A stretch of 64,000 bases of DNA from Nymphaea colorata (taxonomy: Eukaryota > Streptophyta > Magnoliopsida > Nymphaeales > Nymphaeaceae): the NCBI RefSeq assembly GCF_008831285.2, contig NC_045138.2, positions 8,647,205-8,711,204 on the forward strand, in the 5' to 3' direction. Positions 54,164-64,000 of the stretch are shown one piece after another. Position 1 is the first letter of the stretch, and every line of letters begins with the position of its first letter. Position numbers and translations under genes: made by a program. The notes under the pieces were generated by a model. The model was not told the origin of the DNA and did no database searches. It was given only the letters and a program-made list of their open reading frames with translations.

Positions 54164-56280
54164 TTGTGTGAGGATGAACCATCTTCAGAGTATGATCAGC
54201 ATAGGGGAGAGAAGACAGCGCCAGAGGTGACAGTTGAGCCAATAGCGGAGGCATCTTGCCATGCGTTTGCACATGAGCATACATCGAATGGCATGCGCAT
54301 ATCCGGTTTCATCGTACAGAGGAGGGTTATGATGTTGGTCGATTCGAGAGACATCAACAGTTTTATCAGCCACCATGTGGTGGAGTAGGTATGCATAGGT
54401 ACCATGGAGTGCCTTATGTTTGATGTCACTATTGGAGACGGTAGCAAGCTACAATTCCACTTGTTCTGTACTAATGTGGAGCTGGTCATACAAAATATCC
54501 CATTCAAGGTGGAGCCCGTTGTCATACCTATCAACGGCATGGGTATACCATACTTGGGGTCCACTGGTTGCATTCCTTAGAGGACATCTCCTAGAATTTC
54601 TTTGATATGGCTATGACATTCATCGATGGGAGAGGTGATCATGTTGCTTTTACCGCCCTGAGGAGTTATGCTACTCCGAAGGAGGTCTTAAAGGTGATTC
54701 ACAACTGTGTGCCTTCTTTAAGTATACTGATCCTCACAACTGACCATGGACAGCTAGATGAGACCGAGACGGTGGTGCTCGAGACAGTTCAGTAGGTGCT
54801 TGAGCAATTCAGTGTTGTATTCGGTGAGCCCTATAGTTTGCCACTTTGATACATATATAACCATTGCATAGAGCTTATTCCTACAGCCTCCTCTGTCAGT
54901 GTTCACCCGTATAGGTATGCTCACGTGCACAAGGACGACACTGAGCAACTCATCAAGGAGATGCTAGATGCAGACTGAGTAGTAGTTCTTTGTCTTCACA
55001 AGTACTCTTGGTGAAGAAGAAGAGCTTGATATGATGATTCTACCTTGATTATAGGGCCCTTAATGACATCACAGTGAAAGATAAACACCCGATCCTGGTG
55101 ATCTACGAGTTATTGGATAAGTTTCATAGTTTGCATTTTTCTCCAAACTAAACTTGTGAGCTGGCTATCATCAGACCTATATGGCCGAGAGCGGTGTCGA
55201 GAAGATTGCGTTCAGGATCCATGATGAGCAATTTGAGTTTCTGCATATGCCTTTGGCCTCTCAAATGCACCTGCTATTTTTCAGCATTGCATAAATGATA
55301 CTTTTAGGGCTCATTTGCGGTGCTTTATGTTGGTCTTATTTGACGGTATGGTTATTTATAGCCACATTGTTGAGTAGTATAGTAGGTATTTGGTGATTGT
55401 GTTAGGCGTGTTGCAGTCCAACCAACTATTTGGCATGTATAGTGACTATAGAGGTATTCAGCAAGCTGCACACCGAATATTTGGCACATAAAGTGACAAT
55501 AGAGGATAGAGGATGGTCCAGGCTGATCTGGACAAAATGAAGGCCATTGAGGCATGAAGCACACACACTACATGGATTTTGGACTAACTGTGTCCATACG
55601 GAGTTAAGGCATTATAACAACACCCTGACCTATGCAAGGGAAGCTTTGATTGGTCAGATCAGTCCCGATAGGCGTTTGAGGCTCTCAAGAGCACTCTTAT
55701 GGCAGCACCTGTTCTAGCCATACCTAATTTTGACTAGACTTTTGTTGTTGACACCAATGCATGTGATATTAGTGTAGGAGTAATCTTGGCACAGAACGGG
55801 CACCCGATTACTTATATAAGTCCCTTGTAAACTGAACTCGACTCTTCTTGATATACAGGAATGAAATGCATCTGCCCGCCATGGCTCTTGGTCCCCTTGC
55901 TATTGCTGAGACAACCATAGAACGATATTGAGGTGTTGCCTATATCTAAAGGCTAGAAGACCGTCCTTATTGTTGTGGTTAAGCTCATGAAGTATGTGCA
56001 CTTTGCACCCCTCTTGTGGCATTACACGGTAGCGCTATCAGCCGAAGTGTTCTAGGCCTACAAAGGCAAATTATATGATGTCCTATACTTATAGTATGTG
56101 ACAGACACGCCATCTTCATGAGCCATTTCTGGAGGGAATATATGAGCCTGGTGGACAACCGTCTCAACTTTAGTACTACTACACACCACAGATTGATGGG
56201 CAGCAGCATTGTTGATACATATTTGCGTAGTTTCGTGGGGAACCATCCTCATTATGTGTACCACTTCTTCCTTTTGGCGT
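54164..56280 (+). pseudogene. decayed Ty3/gypsy pol fragment
   Basis: Fragments in order on the plus strand: protease-like VMMLVDSRDINSFISHHVVE (about 54330-54387; the family has D-S-G); RT-like LDYRALNDITVKDKHPI (about 55037-55092); RNase H-like AFEALKSTLMAAPVLAIPNF and DTNACDISVGVILAQNGHP (about 55675-55815); and an integrase-like tail with a shifted HxxTDG region (about 56185). Many stops and shifts show great age. It differs from the gypsy element at 35175-52792 and has no LTRs I can define. Confidence 0.75.
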
Positions 56281-56286
56281 GACTGA

Positions 56287-57020
56287 TGTTTGCATTCCCA
56301 AAATTTATTTTGGTTTTTAGAGTGTTTTAGAAAAATGAGATTTTATGAGAGAAAAAGGGGCTCGCCTGTCAGATGAGGTCTGGCCATTCCCAACGCCTAT
56401 GTTGAGGGTAACCCCACCAAGAACCAGCCTCTTGCTTTACACATTCCAATGTTTGAAATGTTATTCTAAATCTTATATGCATCTGTGTTCAAGTCTAAAT
56501 AATTTTTTTTTAAAATGTTGACATAAATTTTGAAATGATTAAAATATTGTTTGATTTTAAAAAACGGAGCCCTCAGGTCTAGAACTATGATCTTAAAGGT
56601 TAATGAACCCTTAATAGTAACTTTAGAAACTTGAGATTGAATTGTTAGAATAACTAATAAAATAAATTGTTTAAAAAAGACACTTGTAAGATCATTTGAG
56701 TTCTTCAAATATTGTCACTAGAACTCAAATAAAAGATAACTTATAGTTGAAGATAGTTTTGAAAAATGAAGTTTTCAACTTGTTTGAGGAAATATGATTA
56801 TGAACATACTTGTAAATTATTTGTTTTGCAAAACATTACTTCAACTTGTCATGCTTTGATTATGAACAAACTTGTAAATTATTTATTTTGCAAAATATGA
56901 CTTCAACTTGTCATACTTTGCAAAAGCAAGTTTTCCAAGTTTTGTTTAAAAAATAAGATATCAAAATAGATAGATGATGACCATAGTTCTTGTTCATCAT
57001 AGGCCAAAGAGATAGATATT
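56287..57020 (+). repeat. left LTR-like direct repeat
   Basis: It shares with 62333-63015 long ordered stretches such as ccaaaatttattttgg, tcattcccaac, cttgctttacacatt and gatgaccatagttcttgttc. Differences are frequent, so it is old. Confidence 0.8.
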
Positions 57021-57599
57021 TACAATATTGCAAATATCAAAATAATATGTCGAAAAGAGTAAAAATTTGATTTTTGAAACAAGAAAATGTAGGGGTGTTT
57101 GCCTTGAATGGTAGGTAAGTTTAAACATTTTATCTTAATTCAATTATCATCTCATTATGGCTCGATCTTGTCTTGCTTAAACTTCTTGGAGATGTGCTTG
57201 TGAGTATTTATGAGTCCAATAAGTAATTGTATATACGTAATTACATAAATTATATATATTTAACAAAAAAAACATTCCTACTACAACATACATCAATGGA
57301 GAAATGGAATAGAAAAAATTGATGAAAATTAATAGAGGTAAAATTTCATCTAACGAGTCACTCAATGATGTACTGAAAATATAGGTGGGCCAATGGAAGG
57401 CTAGAAGGATGATGAAAAAAATATGAAAGATGGATTTGCAATTTAAAAAATCGAAAATGACATGCTCAATGCAAATTAATATGTACATCAAGTGTTCTTG
57501 TGTTGCACATGTCTCCACCTCAAATTTATAAAAATAAAAAATAACTCACTCCCAATCCTTACATCGTAATACACATCCATATACAATCAATTCATCAAA

Positions 57600-58055
57600 A
57601 TAGAGAATTAGATAAAGAAATGAAAAGATAGATATGAGATGATAGAACAAGAATAGGCAGAGAAAAATTAAAAGAGAGAAAGAAAAAAATGAAAATACAT
57701 AGAAAGCAATAAAGATGAAAGACGGAGAGAAAGAGAGAGATATTTGAACGAGAAATAGTTAAATAAGACAGAAAAGAAAAAAATAAAGAAAAAGAGAAAT
57801 AAAATGAGAAATTAAAAAGAAAAATATATAAGTTAAAATGATAGAGGAAAATTAAGAATGAGAGGAATAAACATTAAAATGAAAAGGAGATGAGTAAAGA
57901 ACGAGACAAAAAAGAAAGTTAAAATGAAAGAGGGACAAGTTAAAATGAAAGAAAAAACAAGTTTAAAAGAGATAAACGAGTTAAAAGAAATGAACAAGCT
58001 AGTTAAAATGATAAAATAAAAGTTAAAAAGAGCAGAAAAAAAATCTTGAGAAAAA
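57600..58055 (+). repeat. purine-rich tract
   Basis: About 450 bases in which A and G clearly dominate one strand, with recurring gttaaaatgaaag / gagaaagagaga words and few C. It is too irregular for a simple microsatellite and non-coding. Confidence 0.85.
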
Positions 58056-58121
58056 TGTTTGCCTTGGTCATGCTCTCAATTCTTCAAGGAGAATCCTGAG
58101 CTCCGGAATGACTCTAAACAT

Positions 58122-58448
58122 TTATCTGCTTGTTATGAAGAAAAGAAACAAGAAAATGGTATAAAGAAAAGTTATAAATACCTTAAAAAAAGATTTAGTG
58201 TAGAGGCGGATCCTTAACTCTTTCACGTAAAGAACCTCCTTGATGGTAGTTTGAATGGGTTGGATATTCTCCTCAAGAGTTTTATCACAAACTCCTCCAA
58301 GGTCTCCTCTTGTTGGAAATGAAGTTTTGGAGTTGAAGATTAGGAGAGCCAAACAAGAAAAATTGAACAAGAAGAGGAAGAGGAAGAAGAAACCTAGGAG
58401 ATGAGAGAGAGGGCTCAAAGACTTGAAAAGATGATGGATTTTTTTCAT
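58122..58448 (-). other. open frame, function unknown
   Basis: A 108-codon minus-strand frame (starting MKKIHHLFKSLSPLSHLLGF) is hydrophobic at both ends. It has no family resemblance and lies inside a repeat-rich non-coding element. Probably chance, but listed because a hydrophobic N-terminus follows directly after the ATG. Confidence 0.15.
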
Positions 58449-58589
58449 ATTAAATGAGATGAGGAGCTATTTATAGATGAAGGAGGCTGAAGGGTATTGT
58501 GGTCTTTTTTAAAATTAAGTTAGCCATTAATTAGTCATTATTGGCTTAAAAGTAGCTTAAAACACTAAGATGGTCAAATCTGTCTAAAA

Positions 58590-59010
58590 ATAGGTTGACT
58601 GTGCCAGGGGGCAAGCTGCCCACCCAAGGCTCGCCCAACCTAGGCCTGATCCATTGGCAGGCCTAAACAGGACGAGTTGGCCCACCACAGGCCCATTCTG
58701 GCCTGTGTTGGCTGGCCGCAGGCCTAGCCTGCCTAGGCCTGGTTGTGCTAAGCTGGGATTGGTGGGCCAAGGCTGTACCTAGACATGCCAAGCGCCAGGG
58801 CCAGGATTGAACCGGCCAAGGCGGTGCCTGGCTGCACCTGGTATGGCCAGACCAGCTTTGGACAGCCTGCCACATTGGTTGTGGGCCTCGCCAGGGGTTT
58901 TTTTAGTATTTTGAAGGAAAACAAGGTTATTTTGGCAAAGAAAGGACATTTCGAGAAAAGCAAGGGCATTTTGAGAAATTCAATGATATTTTCAGAAAAT
59001 CAAGGGTATT
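58590..59010. repeat. GC-rich block with gcctaggcc words, then cattttgagaaa repeats
   Basis: 58600-58890 is rich in GGCC/CAGGCCTAG-like words. From about 58925 a roughly 20-bp unit (caagggcattttgagaaa and variants) recurs about five times. Confidence 0.7.
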
Positions 59011-59039
59011 TTGAGAACCTTGAATCAGAAACTATTTAT

Positions 59040-59620
59040 ATTTAGAAAATGATCAGAATGTCTGGATGTTTGGACATGGAATGATCCGTGACTTGTATTC
59101 GGATCTGAAAATGGATGATCTGAAAATGGATGTAGCTCTTAGATTTGGAGTTGGATCTTGATCAAAAGCTTAGAATGGATAAAAAATAATATATTTGGAT
59201 TTGGATCTAAAATTTATATTTAGTTTTGTATCTCAGACTTAGATATAGATTCAGGTAAAACATGAAATTGGATCTAAATTTGGATCTATATTATGAATTA
59301 GGAACCGAACAAGGATATGGATCTAGACTTTAGGTCTTGGGTTCAGATCGGGTTTGAATTGATATGAAAGCACAAATTGGGATGAAATGAGACCAAAATT
59401 GAGATTTGGATCAGGGTCTAGATCTGAAGTTCTGTTGTGGATCCAGTTTTGGAATTTAGATTTGGATAGAGATATATTTTGTATGTGGTTTGGATCTAGG
59501 GATCTGTTTTGGATCTGGGACTAGTATTTGGATCTAGATTCGGATCTAGGGCTCTGTTTTGGATATGGATTTTGGCTTTGGATCTAGGAATTTGTTTTAG
59601 GCTTCTAATGAGTTTTTGAA
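59040..59620 (+). repeat. degenerate ggatct-rich array
   Basis: Words of the form tttggatctagg / atttggatct recur dozens of times at irregular spacing. It reads as a decayed short tandem array. Confidence 0.7.
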
Positions 59621-59919
59621 CAAGATCCCAGTTTGAATTATAGAATAAGTCTACATTGTGATTGAGTTTTGTGTTCAAAGTTTGAAATTAGATCCAAAGA
59701 AGTCCCAAATATCGAATCAAGTCATATAAGAAATTGAGCATAATTAAGAAAAATTGAAGTGTTTGAAGCCGAAAATCCTTAAAAGTTGTCATAAAGTTAT
59801 CACGAAATATTCAAAAAATGTTAAATATAGAATTTTAAAAAACTTTAGGGTTAAAGAACCCAAATCTTGTTCAAACGAAAATTTTGGTTAAAAAATTAAA
59901 ATGTCGGAATCGCATTTCA

Positions 59920-60480
59920 GGTTTAACCCTTTACTTTAATGGGTTGTTTGAGCTTATGTTGTAGGTTTAACCCTGCATGGGTTGGCCAAAATTAAATTCA
60001 AGTTTAACCCTCCTGAATGTGTTGCTTCGGTTTGCATTGTAGGTTTAACCTCTTACCTGCGTGGGTTGCTCTTTTGTCCATAATTTCAGGTTTTACCCTT
60101 TTTTTGAGTGGGTTCCTCGAAAACAAGTGGTAGTGCCAAGAAAGAACCCTCATCACCTCAAATACCTTTGTTGAAGCTGGGAATGAGACCCTATTGCTCC
60201 TACATTGGTTGAGACAAGAAGACTTCCTATCATCTTGACTGCCTTATGGTAAAGTTTTTGTCTACATCGAAGGCTGAGTTTTGAATTTGCTTAGTAAAAT
60301 TCTCCAACCTAGTGCTTGGGTTGAGCTTACTTTGAAAAGCCCTTGGCCAAACGGTTAAGTTGCACTTGCTCCATGAGGTTTCTTTGCCTAGTGACATGGT
60401 TCAGCTAGCTTTAAAATGTTCTAAACCTAGTGGTCGAGTTGCAGTTAATCAAATCTTTAACTTAGCAACTGAGTTGATTT
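59920..60480 (+). repeat. degenerate tandem units with aggtttaaccct and tgggttg
   Basis: From 59920 to 60120 the pair aggtttaaccct ... gtgggttg(c/t)t recurs four or five times, about 50-60 bases apart. From 60290 to 60470 a second series (aaccta.tg..(t/c)gggttgagctt) recurs. Confidence 0.65.
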
Positions 60481-62332
60481 AATTGGGATATGACCCTTTT
60501 CTTAATGGACAAGGATGATTTAAAAGATTTGTTAGAATAATTCTTGTGAAACAATATATATATAGTGTGTGTGTGTGTCGAAAAAGCAATTTGGAAATGA
60601 CTCAAGATATTCATAATTAAAGAGATGCCCCAATGTTATCAATTGCCATGACTAGTAAGAGAGAATCTTATTCAAAACAAAATGTGTCAATGTATTGGGT
60701 AAAAGATTGATGGTTGATGTCTTGAGTTGAGACTGAAGTGAAGAAAATAATGGAAAATGCCTCGACAAAAAAAAGGTGTGGATAAAATTATATAAAAATT
60801 TTTGATATATTTTTCACTAATAAGAAAATGAGGGTGCAAGGTAATATTATGTGTATGAACTTAGGATAAAAGAACTTTTGATTTGTCTTTAGTAACAAGC
60901 AATTGAGACAAAGGTTTCTAGAAAAGAAACTTATTATAAGAATATGATCGGTAGATAGTGATTTTCATAGCGAGATTTCAAGTTGATAGCATTTAAAGAT
61001 AATATAGGAAAATGGAGAAAAATATGAGCAATCTATTACTTGTGAAAAATCGGACTTTGAAAATGATTAAAGCTTAGGCTGAGTAGAAGGTACATAATAA
61101 ATACATGATATTTGATTCAAGAAGACATAAACTCCATATGGGTGAATGAATCAGCTAAAATCACGTGTAGAGCAAAGGTTGGTAATCAACTTGGAATAAC
61201 TGATGACCCAATCATGAAAGTAGTAAAATAAGAAGAAAGGTGTACTATGGGTGTTGAAGCTAGAAAATTATGAGGTTAAGCATAAAGGAGGATCATAAAA
61301 AAATGCATGAATTGAGTTAAACAAAGTTGGTTTTTGAACCAATAGATAGGTATCATGTTCAAGAGTAGGAGGTTGGACAAATGAATATATGAGGGATTGA
61401 CAAGGTAGGATAAAATGTAGATTTTGAAGCAATTCTAAAAAAATATTAGACTTGCCAAATGATAGAACTTGAAAAAAAAAAGTTAATCGATGTCACTTAG
61501 GTAGTAGGGTTAAAGCATGAGTTTGGGAGGTGGTCATGCTTAAGATTACATAGAGATGATTGAAGAAGATACTGATTTAAATGAAGAAGGTGAAATGTGA
61601 AATTATTAAATTGATCAAAGAATGTATGGAAGACTCACGTGCTACAATGATAAACATCTAGTACTTTCTAAAGTTGCATACGCATATATTTGGAAAAGGA
61701 ACATTAGACCTTAATTGGGTTTGGTTTGATTAGTTATGACTATTCTATATACGATATATCAATATACCTTAGCCAAGAGACTTAGTAACAAGCATAGATC
61801 CCTCCATTAGGCAATTAAAATATGAGTTTCTCATTTCTTCTTGGTCACCTGTCAATATACCATAAATTATTACTCATGACACTAACAAAAAGGTTTTCCC
61901 GCTCAAGGTGTGGACTAGTTGTAACATGATGATCGGGACAAATAGGTATAGAAAGCTTTGAAATATGAGCAATCAAGTAAAATCCGTTTTCTAATGCAAT
62001 GTTGTCTAAGACAGTGATTAAATAAGTAACTAAGACGGTGATTAAAAAAGGAGAGAACATATAATGTTTTCAATCAAACCTTAAATTGAAGTGGTTTGTA
62101 CGTGAATTCTAAGTTTAAGTGAACATGATTAAGTATCCTCAATTATTCATAGATGCAGGAAAGCATATAAAAACCATATCATCAAACCATGCTTAGAGAT
62201 ATATGTAATGGAATGTCAATTAGATTTAGGCCATGAAGATAGGTGCATGATTAGTATTGGCATTAAAGATAACATTTAAAATTTAAAATGTGCAAATAAA
62301 GAGACGAGTTAGACGATAGTGGGACCCATCAC
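60481..62332. other. non-coding interior, nothing recognised
   Basis: AT-rich with a short GT run near 60565-60580. No gene or clear repeat family was identified. Confidence 0.45.
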
Positions 62333-63015
62333 TGTTTGCGTCCCCAAAATTTATTTTGGTCTTTGGAGTGCTTTAGAAAAATAAGGTTTTATTTTGAAAT
62401 GAAAGAGAAAATGTCTTGCTCGTCAGAGGTCTAGTCATTCCCAACACCTTTATTGAAGGTAACCCAATCAAGAACTAGTCTCTTGCTTTGCACATTTCGA
62501 TATTTGAAATGTTATCCTAAATCCTATATGCATGTGTGCTCAAGTTTAAATTTTTTTTTGAATATTGAGACAAATTTTGAAATAATTAAAATATGGTTTG
62601 GTTTTTAAAAAAAGGTGCCCTCATATCTAGACTATGGTTGTAAGGGTTAATGAACCCTTAATAATTAGTGACTTTAGACACTTGAGAGTGAATTGTTGGA
62701 AAAGCCAAATAGTATGAAAAAAAATTGTTTAAAGAAAGACTTCTAAGATCATTTGGGTTCTTCAAATATTGTCACTAGAACTCAAATAAAAAATAACTTG
62801 TATTTGAATATAGTTTTGAAAATTGAAGTTTTCAACTTGCTTGAAGAAATATGATCATGAACATACTTGTAAATTACTTATTTTGCAAAATATGACTTCA
62901 ACTTGTCATGCTTTGTAAAAATAAGTTTCCTAAGTTTTGTCTGAAAAATAAGATATCAAAATAGATAAAGGATGACCATAGTTCTTGTTCATCATAAGGC
63001 CAAAGAGAGAAATTT
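62333..63015 (+). repeat. right LTR-like direct repeat
   Basis: Partner of 56287-57020. It is preceded by gatagtgggac, a possible weak polypurine tract. Confidence 0.8.
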
Positions 63016-63020
63016 TGCAA

Positions 63021-63909
63021 CATTGAAATCAGCTCAATTCTACTAGCATCTTCTTAAACCCGTGGCAAAAGTTTTATGACAGACCCTTCATGATCTGGAT
63101 TGTTGATAACTTGATTTACTATATAGCAGTCTACAACTTGCATTCTTTGTACCCAGCTATTATTCTGCACCAAATATGAAAAAGTTCCCCATCCTCGGTT
63201 GTACAACAATCATATAGATCTGATCTATTCCCCAACTTCCAACCGATCAAGTGACTAATCTCATACCACACCCATTTCAGGTCTTTCCAAAACTATGGTC
63301 ATACTGAACTTTTGTTTGCATATTCATAGGCTTTTACCCTTCAAATCTCAGACCAATTTATGTGTTGTGGCTCTTAACGTAACACTGTATTGGAGCTGAG
63401 AATGATCAAAATGCCTTGCTACTACAATGGAAGACCCCTTAGCCAAAAATTGCATAATAAAATAGATTAATGCAGTTTTAAGATTCACCAAAGCATGCAT
63501 TTATACCTGATAAATAAACACTTTAAAAATTCTTATACTGCAGTTGTAACCAGCTACGTTAAATGATTTCAATGTCCCTAAACAATGGCATGCAGTGACA
63601 ATTTTTGGTGTTATCATCAACTGGCATGTACTGACTGATTATAGCAGTGGCTGGACTACCAGTATTACACTCTTCAATTGGGAAGGTATCAAATTTGCTG
63701 ACTGATCATCCTTTCATTAGTTTGATTTTACGTTTTTGGATTCATGCAAACAAGAAAAAAACTGCATTCCCTCATGCAATGACATCTCTCTCGCTCTTTT
63801 TCTCTTTTTATATGCATGCACCAATGTTGTTGGTATCGTAGTCTGTGTATGCACCAATGTTATCTATACCATCGGATACGCATACGTATCATACGAAAAA
63901 CCTATACGG
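63021..63909. other. no gene recognised
   Basis: AT-rich DNA with short chance frames only. Confidence 0.45.
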
Positions 63910-63950
63910 TATGCTTACGATACACGATACGTTTGTGTATCGTAAGCATA
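63910..63950. repeat. perfect inverted repeat, 16-bp arms, 9-base loop
   Basis: tatgcttacgatacac (63910-63925) pairs exactly with gtgtatcgtaagcata (63935-63950). It lies in a wider region (63855-63990) rich in atacg / gtatcg words that continues to the window edge, probably the end of a further repeat. Confidence 0.9.
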
Positions 63951-64000
63951 TCGCTCGTATTGTATAATGCAGGCATCTGTATCGTACAATACAGGCAATA

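Larger units (their letters stand above)
56287..63020. mobile_element. large non-coding element with LTR-like direct repeats
   Basis: Direct repeats of about 690-730 bp lie at 56287-57020 and 62333-63015; both start TGTTTGC.T(C/T)CCCAAAATT. The 5.3 kb between has no recognisable gag or pol, but has a purine-rich tract, a GC-rich block and several degenerate tandem arrays. This fits a LARD-type non-autonomous LTR element. I could not find a primer site next to the left repeat or a matching target duplication, so exact ends are uncertain. Confidence 0.6.

Overview
This window is nuclear DNA from a flowering plant. It is AT-rich with long (TA)n tracts, has spliced plant genes with GT-AG introns, and is mostly transposable elements nested inside one another. 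No prokaryotic features, CRISPR arrays or operons are visible. I could not identify the species from the sequence.

Host genes. Three convincing genes sit in the left 25 kb: a secreted WAK-type galacturonan-binding protein without a kinase (minus strand, about 6.2-7.2 kb), a two-exon thaumatin-like/PR-5 protein (plus strand, 14.5-16.5 kb), and a five-coding-exon Lunapark protein of ER three-way junctions (minus strand, 17.7-24.0 kb). The second Lunapark intron is swollen by CA/TA microsatellites, a GC-richer block that looks organellar, and a degenerate trnS(GCU)-like sequence.

Mobile DNA. At 1-2890 lies the 5' part of a minus-strand Ty1/copia element that runs off the window. At 26004-31822 lies a plus-strand, internally deleted copia relative whose 3' LTR is cut short. 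Both carry the same unusual leader: a GC-rich block followed by an array of ACCGGTTC-like motifs about 21 bp apart. Their LTRs and primer-binding sites differ. At 11203-11740 there is a short hAT-type MITE with internal 71-bp repeats. From 32373 to 53405 I see a set of nested insertions. A hAT-like terminal-inverted-repeat element appears to carry fragments of an LRR gene. It is split by a chromodomain Ty3/gypsy element (35175-52792, LTRs about 3.7-3.8 kb, target duplication gagag). That element is in turn split by a complete 5.36-kb hAT transposon (43697-49058, 8-bp target duplication), whose transposase is open except for one TGA. A decayed gypsy fragment follows (54.2-56.3 kb). After it comes a 6.7-kb element bounded by LTR-like direct repeats (56287-63020), with no recognisable coding but striking low-complexity blocks, including a 450-bp purine-rich tract. 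The right edge holds a perfect 16-bp-arm hairpin.

The host genes show no common pathway. No wholly new biological system is evident. The most notable points are the conserved copia leader array, the primer-site switch between related copia elements, the gene-carrying hAT-like element, and the near-intact autonomous hAT.
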